A stretch of 32,273 nt of DNA from Pseudomonadota bacterium (GTDB lineage: Bacteria; Pseudomonadota; Gammaproteobacteria; Steroidobacterales; Steroidobacteraceae). Below, one piece after another: positions 23,831-32,273 of this stretch. A program made the position numbers and the translations under genes. Within the stretch, counting starts at the first letter, position 1; every line of letters begins with the position of its first letter. The stretch spans positions 1 to 32,273 of the forward strand of contig JAJYAM010000029.1 in NCBI GenBank assembly GCA_021779535.1, given 5' to 3'. The notes under the pieces are model-generated. The model did not search any database, was not told the DNA's origin, and saw only the letters and a program-made list of their open reading frames with translations.

Positions 23831-26800
23831 AAGTCGCGCGAGGCGACCACGAGCTCGCCGAGCAGCGGCGAGCGGTCGCTCAGACGCCGCGCGATCACGT
23901 GCAGCACGTCGCCCTGCCGCTGCAGGCGGCCGCAGACCTCGAGTAGCCGCGCCTCCAGGAGCGCGGCGCGGTACGCGGTCGCGACCCGCTCCCAGACGAT
24001 CAGGTTCACGTGGCCGGTCTCGTCCTCCAGCGTGACGAACGTGACTCCGCCGGCACTGCCCGGCCGCTGCCGCGTGATCACGAGCCCGGCGGTGCAGACC
24101 GCCTCCCCGTCAGGCAACGCCCAGAGCGTCTCGGCGGGCGCCGCACCGCGCGCCGCGAGCCGGGCCCGCAGCAGCGCGAGCGGATGGCGCCGCAGCGTGA
24201 GGCCGACGCTCGCGTAGTCGGCGACGATCGCCTCGCCCTCGCGCGGGGTCCGCAGCAAGGGCACGCCCTCGACGCGACCCGTCTCGGGCGGGAGCAGCGG
24301 CAACGCCCGTTCGATCCCGCCGACCGCCCACGCCGCCCGATGCCGATCGCCGCCGAGCGGCGCGAGCGCGTCGGCGTCCGCGAGCGCGGCGAGGTCGCCC
24401 CGGTCGAGCGCCGCGCGCGCCGCGAGGTCCGACACGCCCGCGAACGCGCGCTCGGCGCGCGCGGCGACGAGCCGTGCGGCACCGTCGCGGCTCAAGCCCT
24501 TCACGAGCCGCAAGCCGAGGCGCAGCGCCGCGCGCCCGTCCGCGCGGCGCTCGAGCGTCGCATCCCACTCGCTCGTGCCGACGTCGACCGCGCGCACCTC
24601 GACGCCGTGCGCGCGCGCGTCGCGCACGAGCTGCGCGGGCGCGTAGAAACCCATCGGCTGGCTGTTGAGCAGCGCCGCGCAGAACGCGGCCGGCTCGTAG
24701 CGCTTCAGCCACGCGGACGCGTAGACCAGCAGTGCGAAGCTCGCCGAGTGCGACTCCGGGAAGCCGTACTCGCCGAAGCCGAGGATCTGGTTGAAGACCT
24801 GCCGCGCGAAGCCTTCCGGGTAGCCGCGCGCGCGCATCCCCTCGATCAGGCGGTGCTCGAACGGCTCGAGTCCGCCCTTGCGCCGCCACGCGGCCATCGC
24901 CCGGCGCAGCTGATCCGCCTCGCCCGGCGTGAAACCGGCCGCGACGATCGCGAGCTGCATCACCTGCTCCTGGAAGATCGGCACGCCGAGCGTGCGGCGG
25001 AGCACCGCCTCGACCGCGGCGCTGGGATACGTGACCGGCTCCTCGCCGTTCCGGCGGCGCAGGTACGGGTGCACCATCTCGCCCTGGATCGGCCCGGGCC
25101 GGACGATCGCGACCTCGATCACGAGGTCGTAGAAGTTGCGCGGGCGCAGGCGCGGCAGCATCGCCATCTGCGCGCGCGACTCGATCTGGAACACGCCGAC
25201 GGTGTCGGCGCGGCAGATCATCGCATAGACCGCCGGGTCCTCGGCCGGCAGCGCCGCGAGGTCGAGCGGACCGCCGCGGCGCGCCGGACCGCCGAACGCG
25301 TTCACCAGGTCGAACGTGCGGCGGATCGCGGCGAGCATCCCGAGCGCGAGCACGTCGACCTTGATCAAGCCGAGCGCGTCGATGTCGTCCTTGTCCCACT
25401 GGATCACGGTGCGTTCCGGCATCGCCGCGTTCTCGATCGGCACGAGCTCGTCGAGCCGGTCGCGCGCGATCACGAAGCCGCCGACGTGCTGCGACAGGTG
25501 CCGCGGAAACCCCAGGATCTCCCCGACCAGCGCCGCGAGGCGCCGGGTCGCGGGCGTCTCGGGATCGAAGCCCGCGGCGCGCAGCCGCTCCGGGTCGACG
25601 CGCCGGCCGTCCCACCACTGCACGCTCTTCGCGAGCCGGTCGAGCACCACCGGGTCCATCCCGAGCGCCTTGCCGACGTCGCGCAGCGCGCTGCGCGGGC
25701 GATAGCGGATCACGGTCGCCGCGAGCGCGGCGCGCTCGCGGCCGTACTTGCGATACAGGTACTGGATCACCTCCTCGCGCCGCTCGTGCTCGAAGTCGAC
25801 GTCGATGTCCGGCGGCTCGTCGCGCTCCCTCGAGATGAAGCGCTCGAACAGCATCGACATCCGCGCCGGGTCGACCTCGGTGATCCCGAGGCAGTAGCAC
25901 ACCGCGGAGTTCGCCGCGGAGCCGCGGCCCTGGCACAGGATCCCGCGCGAGCGGGCGAACTCGACGACGTCGTGCACCGTGAGGAAGAACGGCTCATAAC
26001 GCAGCTCGGCGATCAGCGAGATCTCGTGCTCGAGCATCGCGCGCACCGGCGCCGGCACGCCGTCCGGCCAGCGCCGCCCGGCGCCGCGTTCGACGAGCGC
26101 GCGCAGGTGGCTCGTCGGCGTCGCCCCCGCGGGCACGAGCTCCTCGGGATACTCGTAGCGCAACTCCGCGAGGTCGAACCGGCAGCGCTCCGCGATCTCG
26201 AGCGTCGCCGCGAGCAAGCGCGCCGGATACCGCTCGCGCAAGCTTCGCAGCGCGCGCAGGTGCCGCTCGCCGTTCGGGTACAGCGCGAAGCCGGCGCGCG
26301 CGAGCGGCGTGTTCAGGCGGATCGCGGTCAGCACGTCCTGCAGCGCGCGGCGGCCGCGGCGGTGCATGTGCACGTCGCCGGCGGCGACGCAGGGCACGCC
26401 GAGCGCGGCACCGAGCGCCTCGAGCCCGGCGAGGCGGCGGGCGTCGGTGCCGTTGGTGTGGAGCTCGATCCCGAGCCACAACCGCCCGTCGAAGCGCTCG
26501 CGCAGCCACGCCCCCGGGTCGCGGCCGTGCGCGGCGGCGGCGTCCGCCGGCGGCAGCCAGAGGATCACGCAGTCCGCGAGCGCATCCGGCAGATCCTCCC
26601 GATCGAGCGCGTACCGGCCCTTCGGGCTCGCGCGCCGCGCGCGGCTGATCAGGCGGCTCAGCTGCCCGTAGCCGCGGCGCGAGGTCGCGAGCACGACGAG
26701 CTTCAGGCCGCAGGCGCAGACGAGCTCCGTGCCGACGATCAGCGCGAGCGCGTGCGCCCGCGCCGCGAGGTGGGCACGCACGACGCCGGCGAGCGAGCAC

Positions 26801-26919
26801 TCGTCGGTGAGCGCGAGCGCGCGATAGCCGAGGCGCTTCGCCTGCGCGACGAGCTCCTCCGGCGAGGAAGCGCCGCGCAGGAACGAATAGTGGCTCAACG
26901 CGTGCAGCTCGGCGTACAT
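23824..26919 (-). CDS. dnaE2: Error-prone DNA polymerase DnaE2 (ImuC)
   Basis: 1031 residues, the normal length. DnaE2 is the catalytic subunit of the ImuA-ImuB-DnaE2 mutasome, which copies damaged DNA and causes SOS mutagenesis. An N-terminal PHP domain starts with YAELHALSHYSFLRGASSPE. The C-family polymerase core has GRGSAANSAVCYCLGITEVD and the catalytic aspartates in PPDIDVDFEHERREEVIQY (Asp371, Asp373), with a further conserved region IKVDVLALGMLAAI. FPESHSASFALLVYASAWLK follows. The C-terminus has an OB domain (VTFVTLEDETGHVNLIVWE). The ATG at 26919 is nine bases after the imuB stop. Transcription presumably comes from the lexA promoter, so it should be SOS-inducible. Confidence 0.97.
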   Translation of the reverse strand: MYAELHALSHYSFLRGASSPEELVAQAKRLGYRALALTDECSLAGVVRAHLAARAHALALIVGTELVCACGLKLVVLATSRRGYGQLSRLISRARRASPKGRYALDREDLPDALADCVILWLPPADAAAAHGRDPGAWLRERFDGRLWLGIELHTNGTDARRLAGLEALGAALGVPCVAAGDVHMHRRGRRALQDVLTAIRLNTPLARAGFALYPNGERHLRALRSLRERYPARLLAATLEIAERCRFDLAELRYEYPEELVPAGATPTSHLRALVERGAGRRWPDGVPAPVRAMLEHEISLIAELRYEPFFLTVHDVVEFARSRGILCQGRGSAANSAVCYCLGITEVDPARMSMLFERFISRERDEPPDIDVDFEHERREEVIQYLYRKYGRERAALAATVIRYRPRSALRDVGKALGMDPVVLDRLAKSVQWWDGRRVDPERLRAAGFDPETPATRRLAALVGEILGFPRHLSQHVGGFVIARDRLDELVPIENAAMPERTVIQWDKDDIDALGLIKVDVLALGMLAAIRRTFDLVNAFGGPARRGGPLDLAALPAEDPAVYAMICRADTVGVFQIESRAQMAMLPRLRPRNFYDLVIEVAIVRPGPIQGEMVHPYLRRRNGEEPVTYPSAAVEAVLRRTLGVPIFQEQVMQLAIVAAGFTPGEADQLRRAMAAWRRKGGLEPFEHRLIEGMRARGYPEGFARQVFNQILGFGEYGFPESHSASFALLVYASAWLKRYEPAAFCAALLNSQPMGFYAPAQLVRDARAHGVEVRAVDVGTSEWDATLERRADGRAALRLGLRLVKGLSRDGAARLVAARAERAFAGVSDLAARAALDRGDLAALADADALAPLGGDRHRAAWAVGGIERALPLLPPETGRVEGVPLLRTPREGEAIVADYASVGLTLRRHPLALLRARLAARGAAPAETLWALPDGEAVCTAGLVITRQRPGSAGGVTFVTLEDETGHVNLIVWERVATAYRAALLEARLLEVCGRLQRQGDVLHVIARRLSDRSPLLGELVVASRDFH

Positions 26920-26928
26920 CGCGCACGC

Positions 26929-28368
26929 TCAGGCGAACAGGCCGTGCAGGTACCAGTCGCGGCCGCGCCGCTCTTGAAAGATCCAGCCGCGTGCGCCGCG
27001 CCGATCGCGGGCGACGTAATAATCCCGCGCGACGTCCGCGCCGTCCCACCAGCCGCTCTCGATCCGCTCGGGGCCCCGTTCGAGGCGCCAGTCGCTCGGG
27101 CGTGCATCCGCCGCCGAGCCCGCCGCGAGCCGCTGCGGGCTCGGCAGCAGCAGCATCGGGCGCGGCACGCCCGCCGCATCGATCGGCGGCCGCGCGGCGG
27201 CGACGCCCGGCTCGCGCACGCGGCGCGAGGCGCCCTCGGGGCGGTGCTCGGCGATCGCCGCGACGCCATAGACCGCGTGCTCGCCGAGGCGCGCACGCAG
27301 GCGCTCGATCAGCGGCGGCGCGGCGGCATGCTCGGCGGCGCCACCGGCGCCGCCGAACGCATCGTCGGACCCGCCGGACAGGCTCTCGAGCGGGCCGGAC
27401 ACGAGCGCGGCGGCCCGGACCGGCGCGGCGAGCGCGAGCCGCGACAGGCGTTCCTCGAGCACCCGCTGCAAGCGACGCGGATCGCCGGTCACGCCGGCGA
27501 AGCCGGCGGTCACGCGCGTCACCGGCGCGGCCCGATGCCACAAGCGCAGCTGCAGCCGTTGCACGCCCGCGCGCCGCGCGCGCAGGAACCGCGCGCAGCG
27601 TTCGACGAGCGGCGCGAGCGCGACCGCGAGTCGCGCGGCCTCCTCGATCCCGACCTCGAAATCGCGGCGCGCCGCGAAGCGCTCGAGCGGCACGAACGCC
27701 CGGCGCGGTGCGCTCGCGCGCGCGAGCGCCGCATCGAGCTCGGCGACGAGCGCGGGGCCGAAGCGTCGCGCGAGACCGGCGCGCGGCAGGCGCAACAGCT
27801 CCCCGAGGCGCGTGACGCCGATCGCGCGCAGCCGCTCGAGCCGCGGCGCATCCCAGCCGGTGCACGCGAGCGGCAACGCCGCGAGGCGTCCCGCGAGCGC
27901 GGCCGGATCCTCGATCACGATCGACGCCCCGGCACGCGCGAGCCACAGCGCCGCGAGCGGCGACGGCGCGGCGGCGCTGCGCGCGCGCAGCCCGTCGCGC
28001 GCCCAGTCCGCGTCGATCCGTGCCTGCAACGCGTCCGGCGGACCGAACAGCCGCAGACTGCCGCGAATCTCGAGCAGGAGCGCCGCGGGCGGCTCGAGGC
28101 TCACGAGCGGCGTGTAGCGCTGCGCGCGGTGCGCGAGGCGGTGCAACCGCTCCTGCGGCGCCGGCAAGGCGAGCAGCGCGGGGAACAACACCGCGTACCA
28201 CAGCGGGCGGCGCTGCGGCGCCGGCCTCGCGGCGGGTGGCACGGGCGGCACGGGCGGCGGCGGCACCGCGACCGGCTTGGGGGCCGGCACGGGCACGCTC
28301 GCCGCGGCGAGCTCCGCGGCGAACAAGTCCGCGGTCCGGGAGTCGCGCGCGCGTGCGCTCATCGTCAC
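26929..28368 (-). CDS. imuB: ImuB, catalytically inactive Y-family polymerase homologue
   Basis: About 479 residues. ImuB is a Y-family polymerase relative without catalytic residues. It bridges DnaE2 and the beta clamp in the mutasome. RRPLWYAVLFPALLALPA stands where the palm of an active enzyme begins and lacks its acidic pair. LERLRAIGVTRLGELLRLP is the helix-hairpin-helix region, and DFEVGIEEAARLAVALAPLV begins the little-finger part. The C-terminus DWYLHGLFA is typical of ImuB. Residues about 25-52 form a Pro/Ala/Val-rich insert. After the little finger I do not see a clear clamp-binding QLxLF motif; the matching place reads SGGSDDAFGG. The start is GTG at 28368, overlapping the imuA stop as GTGA; ATG at 28362 is equally possible. 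Confidence 0.92.
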   Translation of the reverse strand: MTMSARARDSRTADLFAAELAAASVPVPAPKPVAVPPPPVPPVPPAARPAPQRRPLWYAVLFPALLALPAPQERLHRLAHRAQRYTPLVSLEPPAALLLEIRGSLRLFGPPDALQARIDADWARDGLRARSAAAPSPLAALWLARAGASIVIEDPAALAGRLAALPLACTGWDAPRLERLRAIGVTRLGELLRLPRAGLARRFGPALVAELDAALARASAPRRAFVPLERFAARRDFEVGIEEAARLAVALAPLVERCARFLRARRAGVQRLQLRLWHRAAPVTRVTAGFAGVTGDPRRLQRVLEERLSRLALAAPVRAAALVSGPLESLSGGSDDAFGGAGGAAEHAAAPPLIERLRARLGEHAVYGVAAIAEHRPEGASRRVREPGVAAARPPIDAAGVPRPMLLLPSPQRLAAGSAADARPSDWRLERGPERIESGWWDGADVARDYYVARDRRGARGWIFQERRGRDWYLHGLFA

Positions 28369-29003
28369 GGCTCGAGGGCGATCGACGCCGGTTGACCGCC
28401 GCGCACTTTCAGCAGCTCGAGCCGCAGCCCCGCCGCATCACGGCTCACCGCGAGCCGCAGCGTCGCGGGCGAGGACTCGAAGCGGTGCCGCTCGGGACGA
28501 AACAGCACCCCGAGCGCGCCGCCCTCCTCGGCGGCGAGCTTCAAGCGACGCAGCCACCGCATGTCGCTGCCTTTCAGCCAGAGGAAGACCGCCGCGCAGG
28601 CGCCCGATTGCAGCGCCTGCTCGGCGGCCCAGAGCGCCTCGGTCGCCGATTCCGGGCGCACGACCAGGAAGCGTCGCAGATCGAGGCCTTGCTGGGCGAG
28701 CGCGGGCGCGTACGGCTCGTACGGCGGCGCGATCCAGATCAGCCAGCGCCCGCCGCCGGCATCGCGCTGCGCGCCGTCGGCGAGCAACGCGGGCAGGAAC
28801 AACTGCACCTCGCCGAGGCCGTAGTCGGCGAGCAGCACCTCGACGAGCGCCGCAGTCGGCCAGCCCCCGTCCGGCAGCCGCGCATCGAGCGCCGCCCGGC
28901 CGGTCGGCCAGACCGGCCGGGACGCCGCCGCCGTCGCGTCCTTGAGCCTCCAGACGCGCGCATCGGCGAGCAGCTCGGCGAGCGAGCGAGCGTCACGCGG
29001 CAT
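28365..29003 (-). CDS. imuA: ImuA, RecA-like mutasome accessory protein
   Basis: 212 residues from ATG at 29003. ImuA is a RecA/SulA-like partner of ImuB and DnaE2 in translesion synthesis. It contains [20 protein letters not shown], where the glycine-rich loop replaces a normal Walker A (no GKT). [35 protein letters not shown] and [16 protein letters not shown] follow. The ATG lies inside the end of lexA (11-base overlap). An earlier in-frame start at 29042 is less likely, because the residues before [12 protein letters not shown] are not family-like. lexA-imuA-imuB-dnaE2 is a known SOS cassette arrangement in several proteobacteria. Confidence 0.92.
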   Translation of the reverse strand: MPRDARSLAELLADARVWRLKDATAAASRPVWPTGRAALDARLPDGGWPTAALVEVLLADYGLGEVQLFLPALLADGAQRDAGGGRWLIWIAPPYEPYAPALAQQGLDLRRFLVVRPESATEALWAAEQALQSGACAAVFLWLKGSDMRWLRRLKLAAEEGGALGVLFRPERHRFESSPATLRLAVSRDAAGLRLELLKVRGGQPASIALEP

Positions 29004-29616
29004 CCAAGGTCTTACCGCGACGCAAGACGCCGACGACGACACCTTCGATGATCATCGGCTGGTGCTGCAGATCGACGCGGATCGGCTCGAAATCGGCGTT
29101 CTCCGGCAGCAACCAGACGATCCGGCCTTCCTGCCGATAGCGCTTGACCGTGACCTCGTTCTCCAGCCGCGCGACGACGATCTGCCGATTGCGGACCTCG
29201 GGCGTGCGGTGCACCGCGACCAGGTCGCCGTCGAGGATGCCCACGTCCTTCATGCTCATCCCGCGGACCTTCAACAGATAGTGCGGTTGCGGCTGGAACA
29301 GCCGCGGGTCGATCTGATAGCGCCCCTCGACGTGTTCCTCGGCGAGGATCGGCCGGCCGGCGGCGACGCGGCCGATCAGCGGCAAGCCGATCTGCTCGCG
29401 CAGCACGTCCTTCAGCTGGATTCCGCGCGAGGCGCCCGGGATCAGGTCGATCACGCCCTTGCGCTGGAGCGCGCGCAGGTGTTCCTCCGCGGCATTCGGC
29501 GACTTGAAGCCGAGCGCGCGGGCGATCTCGGCACGCGTCGGCGGCATTCCGCTTTCCGCGATGCTGTCCTGGATGAGCCGCAGAATCTGGGTTTGCCGGG
29601 GCGTGAGATCGGTCAT
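28993..29616 (-). CDS. lexA: SOS repressor LexA
   Basis: 207 residues. LexA represses DNA-damage genes and cleaves itself when bound by RecA filaments. The N-terminal winged helix-turn-helix is [20 protein letters not shown] through [20 protein letters not shown]. The cleavage site is Ala86-Gly87 in GRVAAGRP. The catalytic dyad is Ser121 (RGMSMKD) and Lys158 (EVTVKRY). It ends with [15 protein letters not shown]. The ATG at 29616 is eight bases downstream of a LexA box, so it should repress itself and, with it, the imuA-imuB-dnaE2 genes that follow. Confidence 0.98.
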   Translation of the reverse strand: MTDLTPRQTQILRLIQDSIAESGMPPTRAEIARALGFKSPNAAEEHLRALQRKGVIDLIPGASRGIQLKDVLREQIGLPLIGRVAAGRPILAEEHVEGRYQIDPRLFQPQPHYLLKVRGMSMKDVGILDGDLVAVHRTPEVRNRQIVVARLENEVTVKRYRQEGRIVWLLPENADFEPIRVDLQHQPMIIEGVVVGVLRRGKTLDAA

Positions 29617-29623
29617 ACGGCAC

Positions 29624-29639
29624 CTGGATATTTGAACAG
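29624..29639 (-). promoter_or_regulatory. LexA box (SOS operator)
   Basis: On the minus strand, CTGTTCAAATATCCAG follows the CTGT-N8-ACAG rule of gammaproteobacterial SOS boxes with one mismatch (CCAG). It lies just downstream of the -10 element and upstream of the lexA start, a natural place for autorepression. The flanking TA before CTGT also fits the consensus. Confidence 0.7.
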
Positions 29640-29646
29640 TATTGGG

Positions 29647-29674
29647 ATTATATACAGGAATGCCCGTCTGGCAA
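29647..29674 (-). promoter_or_regulatory. Sigma-70 promoter of the lexA operon
   Basis: TTGCCA (29674-29669), a 16-base spacer and TATAAT (29652-29647) on the minus strand form a strong promoter. Transcription would begin near 29640, at the edge of the LexA box. Confidence 0.75.
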
Positions 29675-29729
29675 GTCGCGCCGCGCCGCGGTAACGTCGC
29701 CGTCCATCCACCGGCCGCGAGGAGATGCC

Positions 29730-31673
29730 ATGGGCAACGGCGACGACGACCGCTCGAACGACCGGGTGCTCGGCATGGGCTGCCCGATCACCCGGCGCGA
29801 CTTCCTGAACGGCGTCGCGATCGGTGCGACCACCCTCGCCTCGGGACCACTCCTCGCCGCCGCGCCCGGCGACCCGCCGGGCACCCTCGCGACGCCTTCC
29901 CAAGACATGCCGGGCTATTACCCGCCGGCGCTCACCGGGCTGCGCGGCGACCATCCGGGCTCGTTCGAGATCGCGCACGCGCTGCGCGACGGCCGCCACT
30001 GGACCCACGCGACCGACACCGGCGAGCACTACGACCTGATCGTCGTCGGCGGCGGGATCAGCGGCCTCGCCGCCGCGCACTTCCACCGCGCGAACGCCGG
30101 TCCGAACAGCCGGATCCTGATCATCGAGAACCACGACGACTTCGGCGGCCACGCGAAGCGCAACGAGTTCCACTTCGGCGACCGGATGGAGCTGATGAAC
30201 GGCGGCACCGAGGACATCGACAGCCCGCGCCCGTACAGCCGGGTCGCGTACGGGCTGCTCGAGACCCTCGGGATCGACGTCCCGACGCTGCAAAAGTCGA
30301 CGCAGCACCGCCAGTTCTACGCGCACGCCGGCCTCGAGCGCGCCGCGTTCTTCGATCGCGAGACCTTCGGCACCGACACGCTCTGCGTCGGCATCGGATC
30401 GCGCCCCTGGGCCGAGGCCCTCGCGGCTGCGCCGCTCCCGGCGCGCGCGAAGGCGCAGATCGCCGAGATCGAGGCAGGTCACGTCGACTACATGCCGGGC
30501 CTGTCCTCCGACGAGAAGAAGCAGCTGCTCTCGCGGATCAGCTACGAGGCATTCCTGCGCGACTACGTGCACGCCGAGCCCGCGGTGCTGCACTACTACC
30601 ACGCGAGCACCAAGGGCGAGTGGGGCGTCGGCACGGACGCGGTCTCCGCGCTCGACTGCTGGGGATTCCACCTCCCGGGCTTCCAGGGGATGAACCTCGC
30701 GAAGGGCTCGATCGAGCGGATGGGGCCGACGCCGGCCGGCTACGAGGACACCGGCGGCTCGCCGTTCCTGCACTTCCCGGACGGCAATGCGACGATCGCG
30801 CGCTCGCTGGTGCGCAACCTGATCCCCGAGGCGCTGCCCGGCTCCGGCGTCGAGAACCTGATCACCGCGCGGGTCGACTATTCGAAGCTCGACCGCGCCG
30901 GCTCACCGGTGCGGATCCGGCTGAACAGCACCGTGATCCACGTGCGCAACCTCGGCGAGCCGCAGACCGCGCGCGAGGTCGAGGTCACCTACGTGCGCCA
31001 CGGGCGGGCGTTCAAGGCGCGCGCGCGCGCCGCGGTGCTCGCCTGCTACAACATGATGATCCCCTACCTCGTGCCGGACCTGCCCGCCGTGCAGCGCGAG
31101 GCACTGCACAAGCTGGTGAAGACGCCGCTGGTCTACGCGTCGGTCGCAATCCGCAACTGGCGCGCGTTCGAGGCGCTGAAGACCTATTACGTGTACACGC
31201 CGGGCTGCTACTTCTCGTACTTCTATCTGAACCCACGGGTCGATCTCGGCGCTTACCGGGCGCCGGCCCGGCCCGACGAGCCGATCCTGGTGCACCTGAC
31301 CCGCACGCCGTGCAAGCCGGGGCTGTCCGAGTTCGACCAGAACCGGGTCGGCCGGGCCGACCTGCTGGTGACCCCGTTCGCGACGTTCGAACGCCACATC
31401 CGCGACATCATGGGGCGCGCGCTCGCCGGCGGCGGCTTCGATCCGGCGCGCGACATCACCGCGCTCACGGTGAACCGCCACGCGCACGGCTACGCGCCTG
31501 AGTACAACCCCCTGTTCGATCCGGACCTGCCGATCGAGCAGCGGCCCTACGTCGTCGGGCGCGCGCAGTTCGGACGGATCGCGATCGCGAACTCCGACTC
31601 CGGCGGCGAGGCCTACACGGACTGCGCGATCAACCAGGGGCACCGCGCGGTAATGGAACTTTTGGAGAGCTGA
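29730..31673 (+). CDS. Tat-exported FAD-dependent oxidoreductase, spermidine dehydrogenase (SpdH)-like
   Basis: 647 residues. A twin-arginine signal ([20 protein letters not shown], Arg22-Arg23) predicts export of a folded, cofactor-loaded protein to the periplasm. A Rossmann FAD motif follows ([20 protein letters not shown], about 101-120), then [20 protein letters not shown], which holds the second FAD contact. The length, the Tat signal and [10 protein letters not shown] fit the P. aeruginosa SpdH group, which splits spermidine to 1,3-diaminopropane and 4-aminobutyraldehyde. The substrate here is inferred from that resemblance only. The ATG at 29730 follows an AGGAGATGCC site. The gene is divergent from lexA with a 113-base gap, and no obvious promoter of its own was found. 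Confidence 0.85.
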   Translation: MGNGDDDRSNDRVLGMGCPITRRDFLNGVAIGATTLASGPLLAAAPGDPPGTLATPSQDMPGYYPPALTGLRGDHPGSFEIAHALRDGRHWTHATDTGEHYDLIVVGGGISGLAAAHFHRANAGPNSRILIIENHDDFGGHAKRNEFHFGDRMELMNGGTEDIDSPRPYSRVAYGLLETLGIDVPTLQKSTQHRQFYAHAGLERAAFFDRETFGTDTLCVGIGSRPWAEALAAAPLPARAKAQIAEIEAGHVDYMPGLSSDEKKQLLSRISYEAFLRDYVHAEPAVLHYYHASTKGEWGVGTDAVSALDCWGFHLPGFQGMNLAKGSIERMGPTPAGYEDTGGSPFLHFPDGNATIARSLVRNLIPEALPGSGVENLITARVDYSKLDRAGSPVRIRLNSTVIHVRNLGEPQTAREVEVTYVRHGRAFKARARAAVLACYNMMIPYLVPDLPAVQREALHKLVKTPLVYASVAIRNWRAFEALKTYYVYTPGCYFSYFYLNPRVDLGAYRAPARPDEPILVHLTRTPCKPGLSEFDQNRVGRADLLVTPFATFERHIRDIMGRALAGGGFDPARDITALTVNRHAHGYAPEYNPLFDPDLPIEQRPYVVGRAQFGRIAIANSDSGGEAYTDCAINQGHRAVMELLES

Positions 31674-31908
31674 AGGGGTCCCATGGGCACGTCGATCGTG
31701 ACGCCGATTTAATACGCCGAAGGCGAAAATACGCATAAAAACGTCGCGTTATACCGACACTCAGTATATTTACGGTTGCATTTACCATTGAAAATTCGCT
31801 TTAATTGCAACGATTCGCAGCACGCGTGCCCACCCCCATGGCGGGCACCCGTGCGGCGATACGCTAGGTTCACTAAGACCAATGCCACAACCCTAGGGGA
31901 AGATGCTT
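31674..31908. other. AT-rich intergenic region before the lipoprotein gene
   Basis: This 235-base gap is far richer in A and T than the rest of the window, above all at 31708-31815. It holds a short dyad, TATAC (31750-31754) with GTATA (31764-31768). A possible -35 TTGCAT with a TTTAAT element 18 bases on (about 31777-31806) is a weak promoter candidate. An imperfect hairpin follows at 31820-31854. I see no clear terminator for the upstream flavoprotein gene and no credible small gene. Confidence 0.5.
31820..31854 (+). repeat. Imperfect inverted repeat in the lipoprotein leader
   Basis: GCAC-gc-GTGCCC (31820-31831) pairs with GGGCAC-cc-GTGC (31843-31854). This gives a 6-bp inner and 4-bp outer stem separated by a 2-base internal loop, around an 11-base hairpin loop. 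No T-run follows. It may lie in the 5' untranslated region of the lipoprotein mRNA. Confidence 0.45.
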
Positions 31909-32226
31909 ATGAAACTCGCAACGGTAGTTAAGGTTTCGGCCGCGGCGGCCTGCTTGCTCGCGTTCACCGGCTGCACCGACCTGAAGCCGATCCAGTCGCA
32001 GATCGACGACCTGAAGTCGCAGGTCTCGAAGCTGCAGGGCGACACCGCGAAGGCGTCGAGCGACGCGGCGGCGGCGAACTCGGCCGCCTCGAGCGCGGCG
32101 TCCGCGGCGAATGCGGCGCAGAGCACCGCGAACCAGGCGCTCTCCACTGCTCAGGCGAACCAGACTTCGATCGAGCAGATCAACGAGAAGCTCAATCGGA
32201 TGTTCAAGAAGTCGGTCTCGAAGTAA
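31909..32226 (+). CDS. Alanine-rich outer-membrane lipoprotein (Lpp/OprI-like)
   Basis: 105 residues. A lipoprotein signal peptide (MKLATVVKVSAAAACLLAFT) ends in a lipobox with Cys22 (FTGC). The mature chain is one long helix of Ala/Ser/Gln heptads (SAASAANAAQSTANQALST), the 'alanine zipper' style of Lpp and OprI. It ends EKLNRMFKKSVSK, similar in character to the OprI C-terminus, with a final lysine that could attach to peptidoglycan. The start is ATG at 31909, because AGGGGA (31895-31900) is eight bases upstream; ATG at 31903 is too close to that site. A strong terminator follows, so it is probably a highly expressed single-gene transcript. Confidence 0.88.
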   Translation: MKLATVVKVSAAAACLLAFTGCTDLKPIQSQIDDLKSQVSKLQGDTAKASSDAAAANSAASSAASAANAAQSTANQALSTAQANQTSIEQINEKLNRMFKKSVSK

Positions 32227-32241
32227 TTCTTCGATCCCGGG

Positions 32242-32273
32242 AAACGCCGCGGCTCACGCCGCGGCGTTTTTTT
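32242..32273 (+). terminator. Intrinsic terminator after the lipoprotein gene
   Basis: CGCCGCGGC (32245-32253), loop TCAC, and GCCGCGGCG (32258-32266) form a perfect 9-bp stem, extended by A-T pairs. The T-run starts at 32267 and continues to the window edge. It begins 15 bases after the lipoprotein stop codon. Confidence 0.93.

Noticed and set aside
20767-23946. Long plus-strand open frame across the permease and MFS region
   Set aside because: It is out of frame with the MFS gene and antisense to the permease; the translation is Arg-rich and repetitive, as expected of a shadow frame.
24010-28395. Very long open frame (over 1400 codons) on the plus strand
   Set aside because: It is the mirror of dnaE2 and imuB. 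GC-rich genes leave few stops on the opposite strand, and its Arg/Asp/Glu-rich translation has no family features.
29004-29042. Earlier imuA start inside lexA
   Set aside because: The added 13 residues do not resemble ImuA and would increase the overlap with lexA; ATG at 29003 suffices.
31903-31908. ATG at 31903 as lipoprotein start
   Set aside because: It follows the ribosome binding site too closely; ATG at 31909 has proper spacing and gives a normal signal peptide.

Overview
The window is a GC-rich (roughly 70% by eye) chromosomal stretch from a gammaproteobacterium. Its two housekeeping blocks resemble the E. coli lrp-serW region: ftsK-lolA-rarA-serS, and diverging from it trxB-(acyltransferase)-aat-infA, followed by clpS-clpA. 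The GC level, a complete gspCDEF block, a lexA-imuA-imuB-dnaE2 mutasome operon and a Tat-exported SpdH-type flavoprotein suggest a relative of Lysobacterales/Xanthomonadales, Nevskiales or Steroidobacterales. The sequence does not let me choose among these. I see no insertion sequence, prophage, integron or CRISPR array, and no gap over 300 bases without a gene.

Layout. 1-47: tRNA-Ser(UGA), cut by the window edge. 75-6732 (minus strand): ftsK, lolA, rarA, serS and a heptosyltransferase-like GT9 gene in tight, often overlapping order. 6918-10073 (plus): trxB, a COG3146-type N-acyltransferase, aat and infA. 10126-12748 (minus): clpS-clpA behind a near-consensus sigma-70 promoter. 12897-18728 (plus): gspC-gspD-gspE-gspF of a type II secretion system, with no pseudopilin or gspLMN genes following. 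18834-19103: a small charged protein with its own promoter. 19150-23830: a divergent M20/AbgB-like hydrolase, a convergent NCS1 permease and a divergently transcribed MFS transporter, which may form an uptake-and-hydrolysis module for an unidentified compound. 23824-29616 (minus): lexA-imuA-imuB-dnaE2 with a promoter and LexA box. 29730-31673: SpdH-like flavoprotein. 31909-32226: Lpp/OprI-like alanine-rich lipoprotein followed by a strong intrinsic terminator at the window edge.

Start codons. Many genes lack ATG. GTG or TTG begins serS, the GT9 gene, rarA, the acyltransferase, clpA, gspE, the M20 hydrolase, the NCS1 permease and imuB. aat appears to start at CTG, and the ftsK start is unresolved. 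Several junctions overlap by four bases as NTGA, which suggests translational coupling.

Assessment. The window is mostly well-known core genes. I do not see a convincing undescribed system. The better leads are the CTG start of aat, the ftsK 5' end, GspE without its cysteine cluster, the gsp operon that stops at F, and the M20 hydrolase with a replaced metal ligand beside two transporters.
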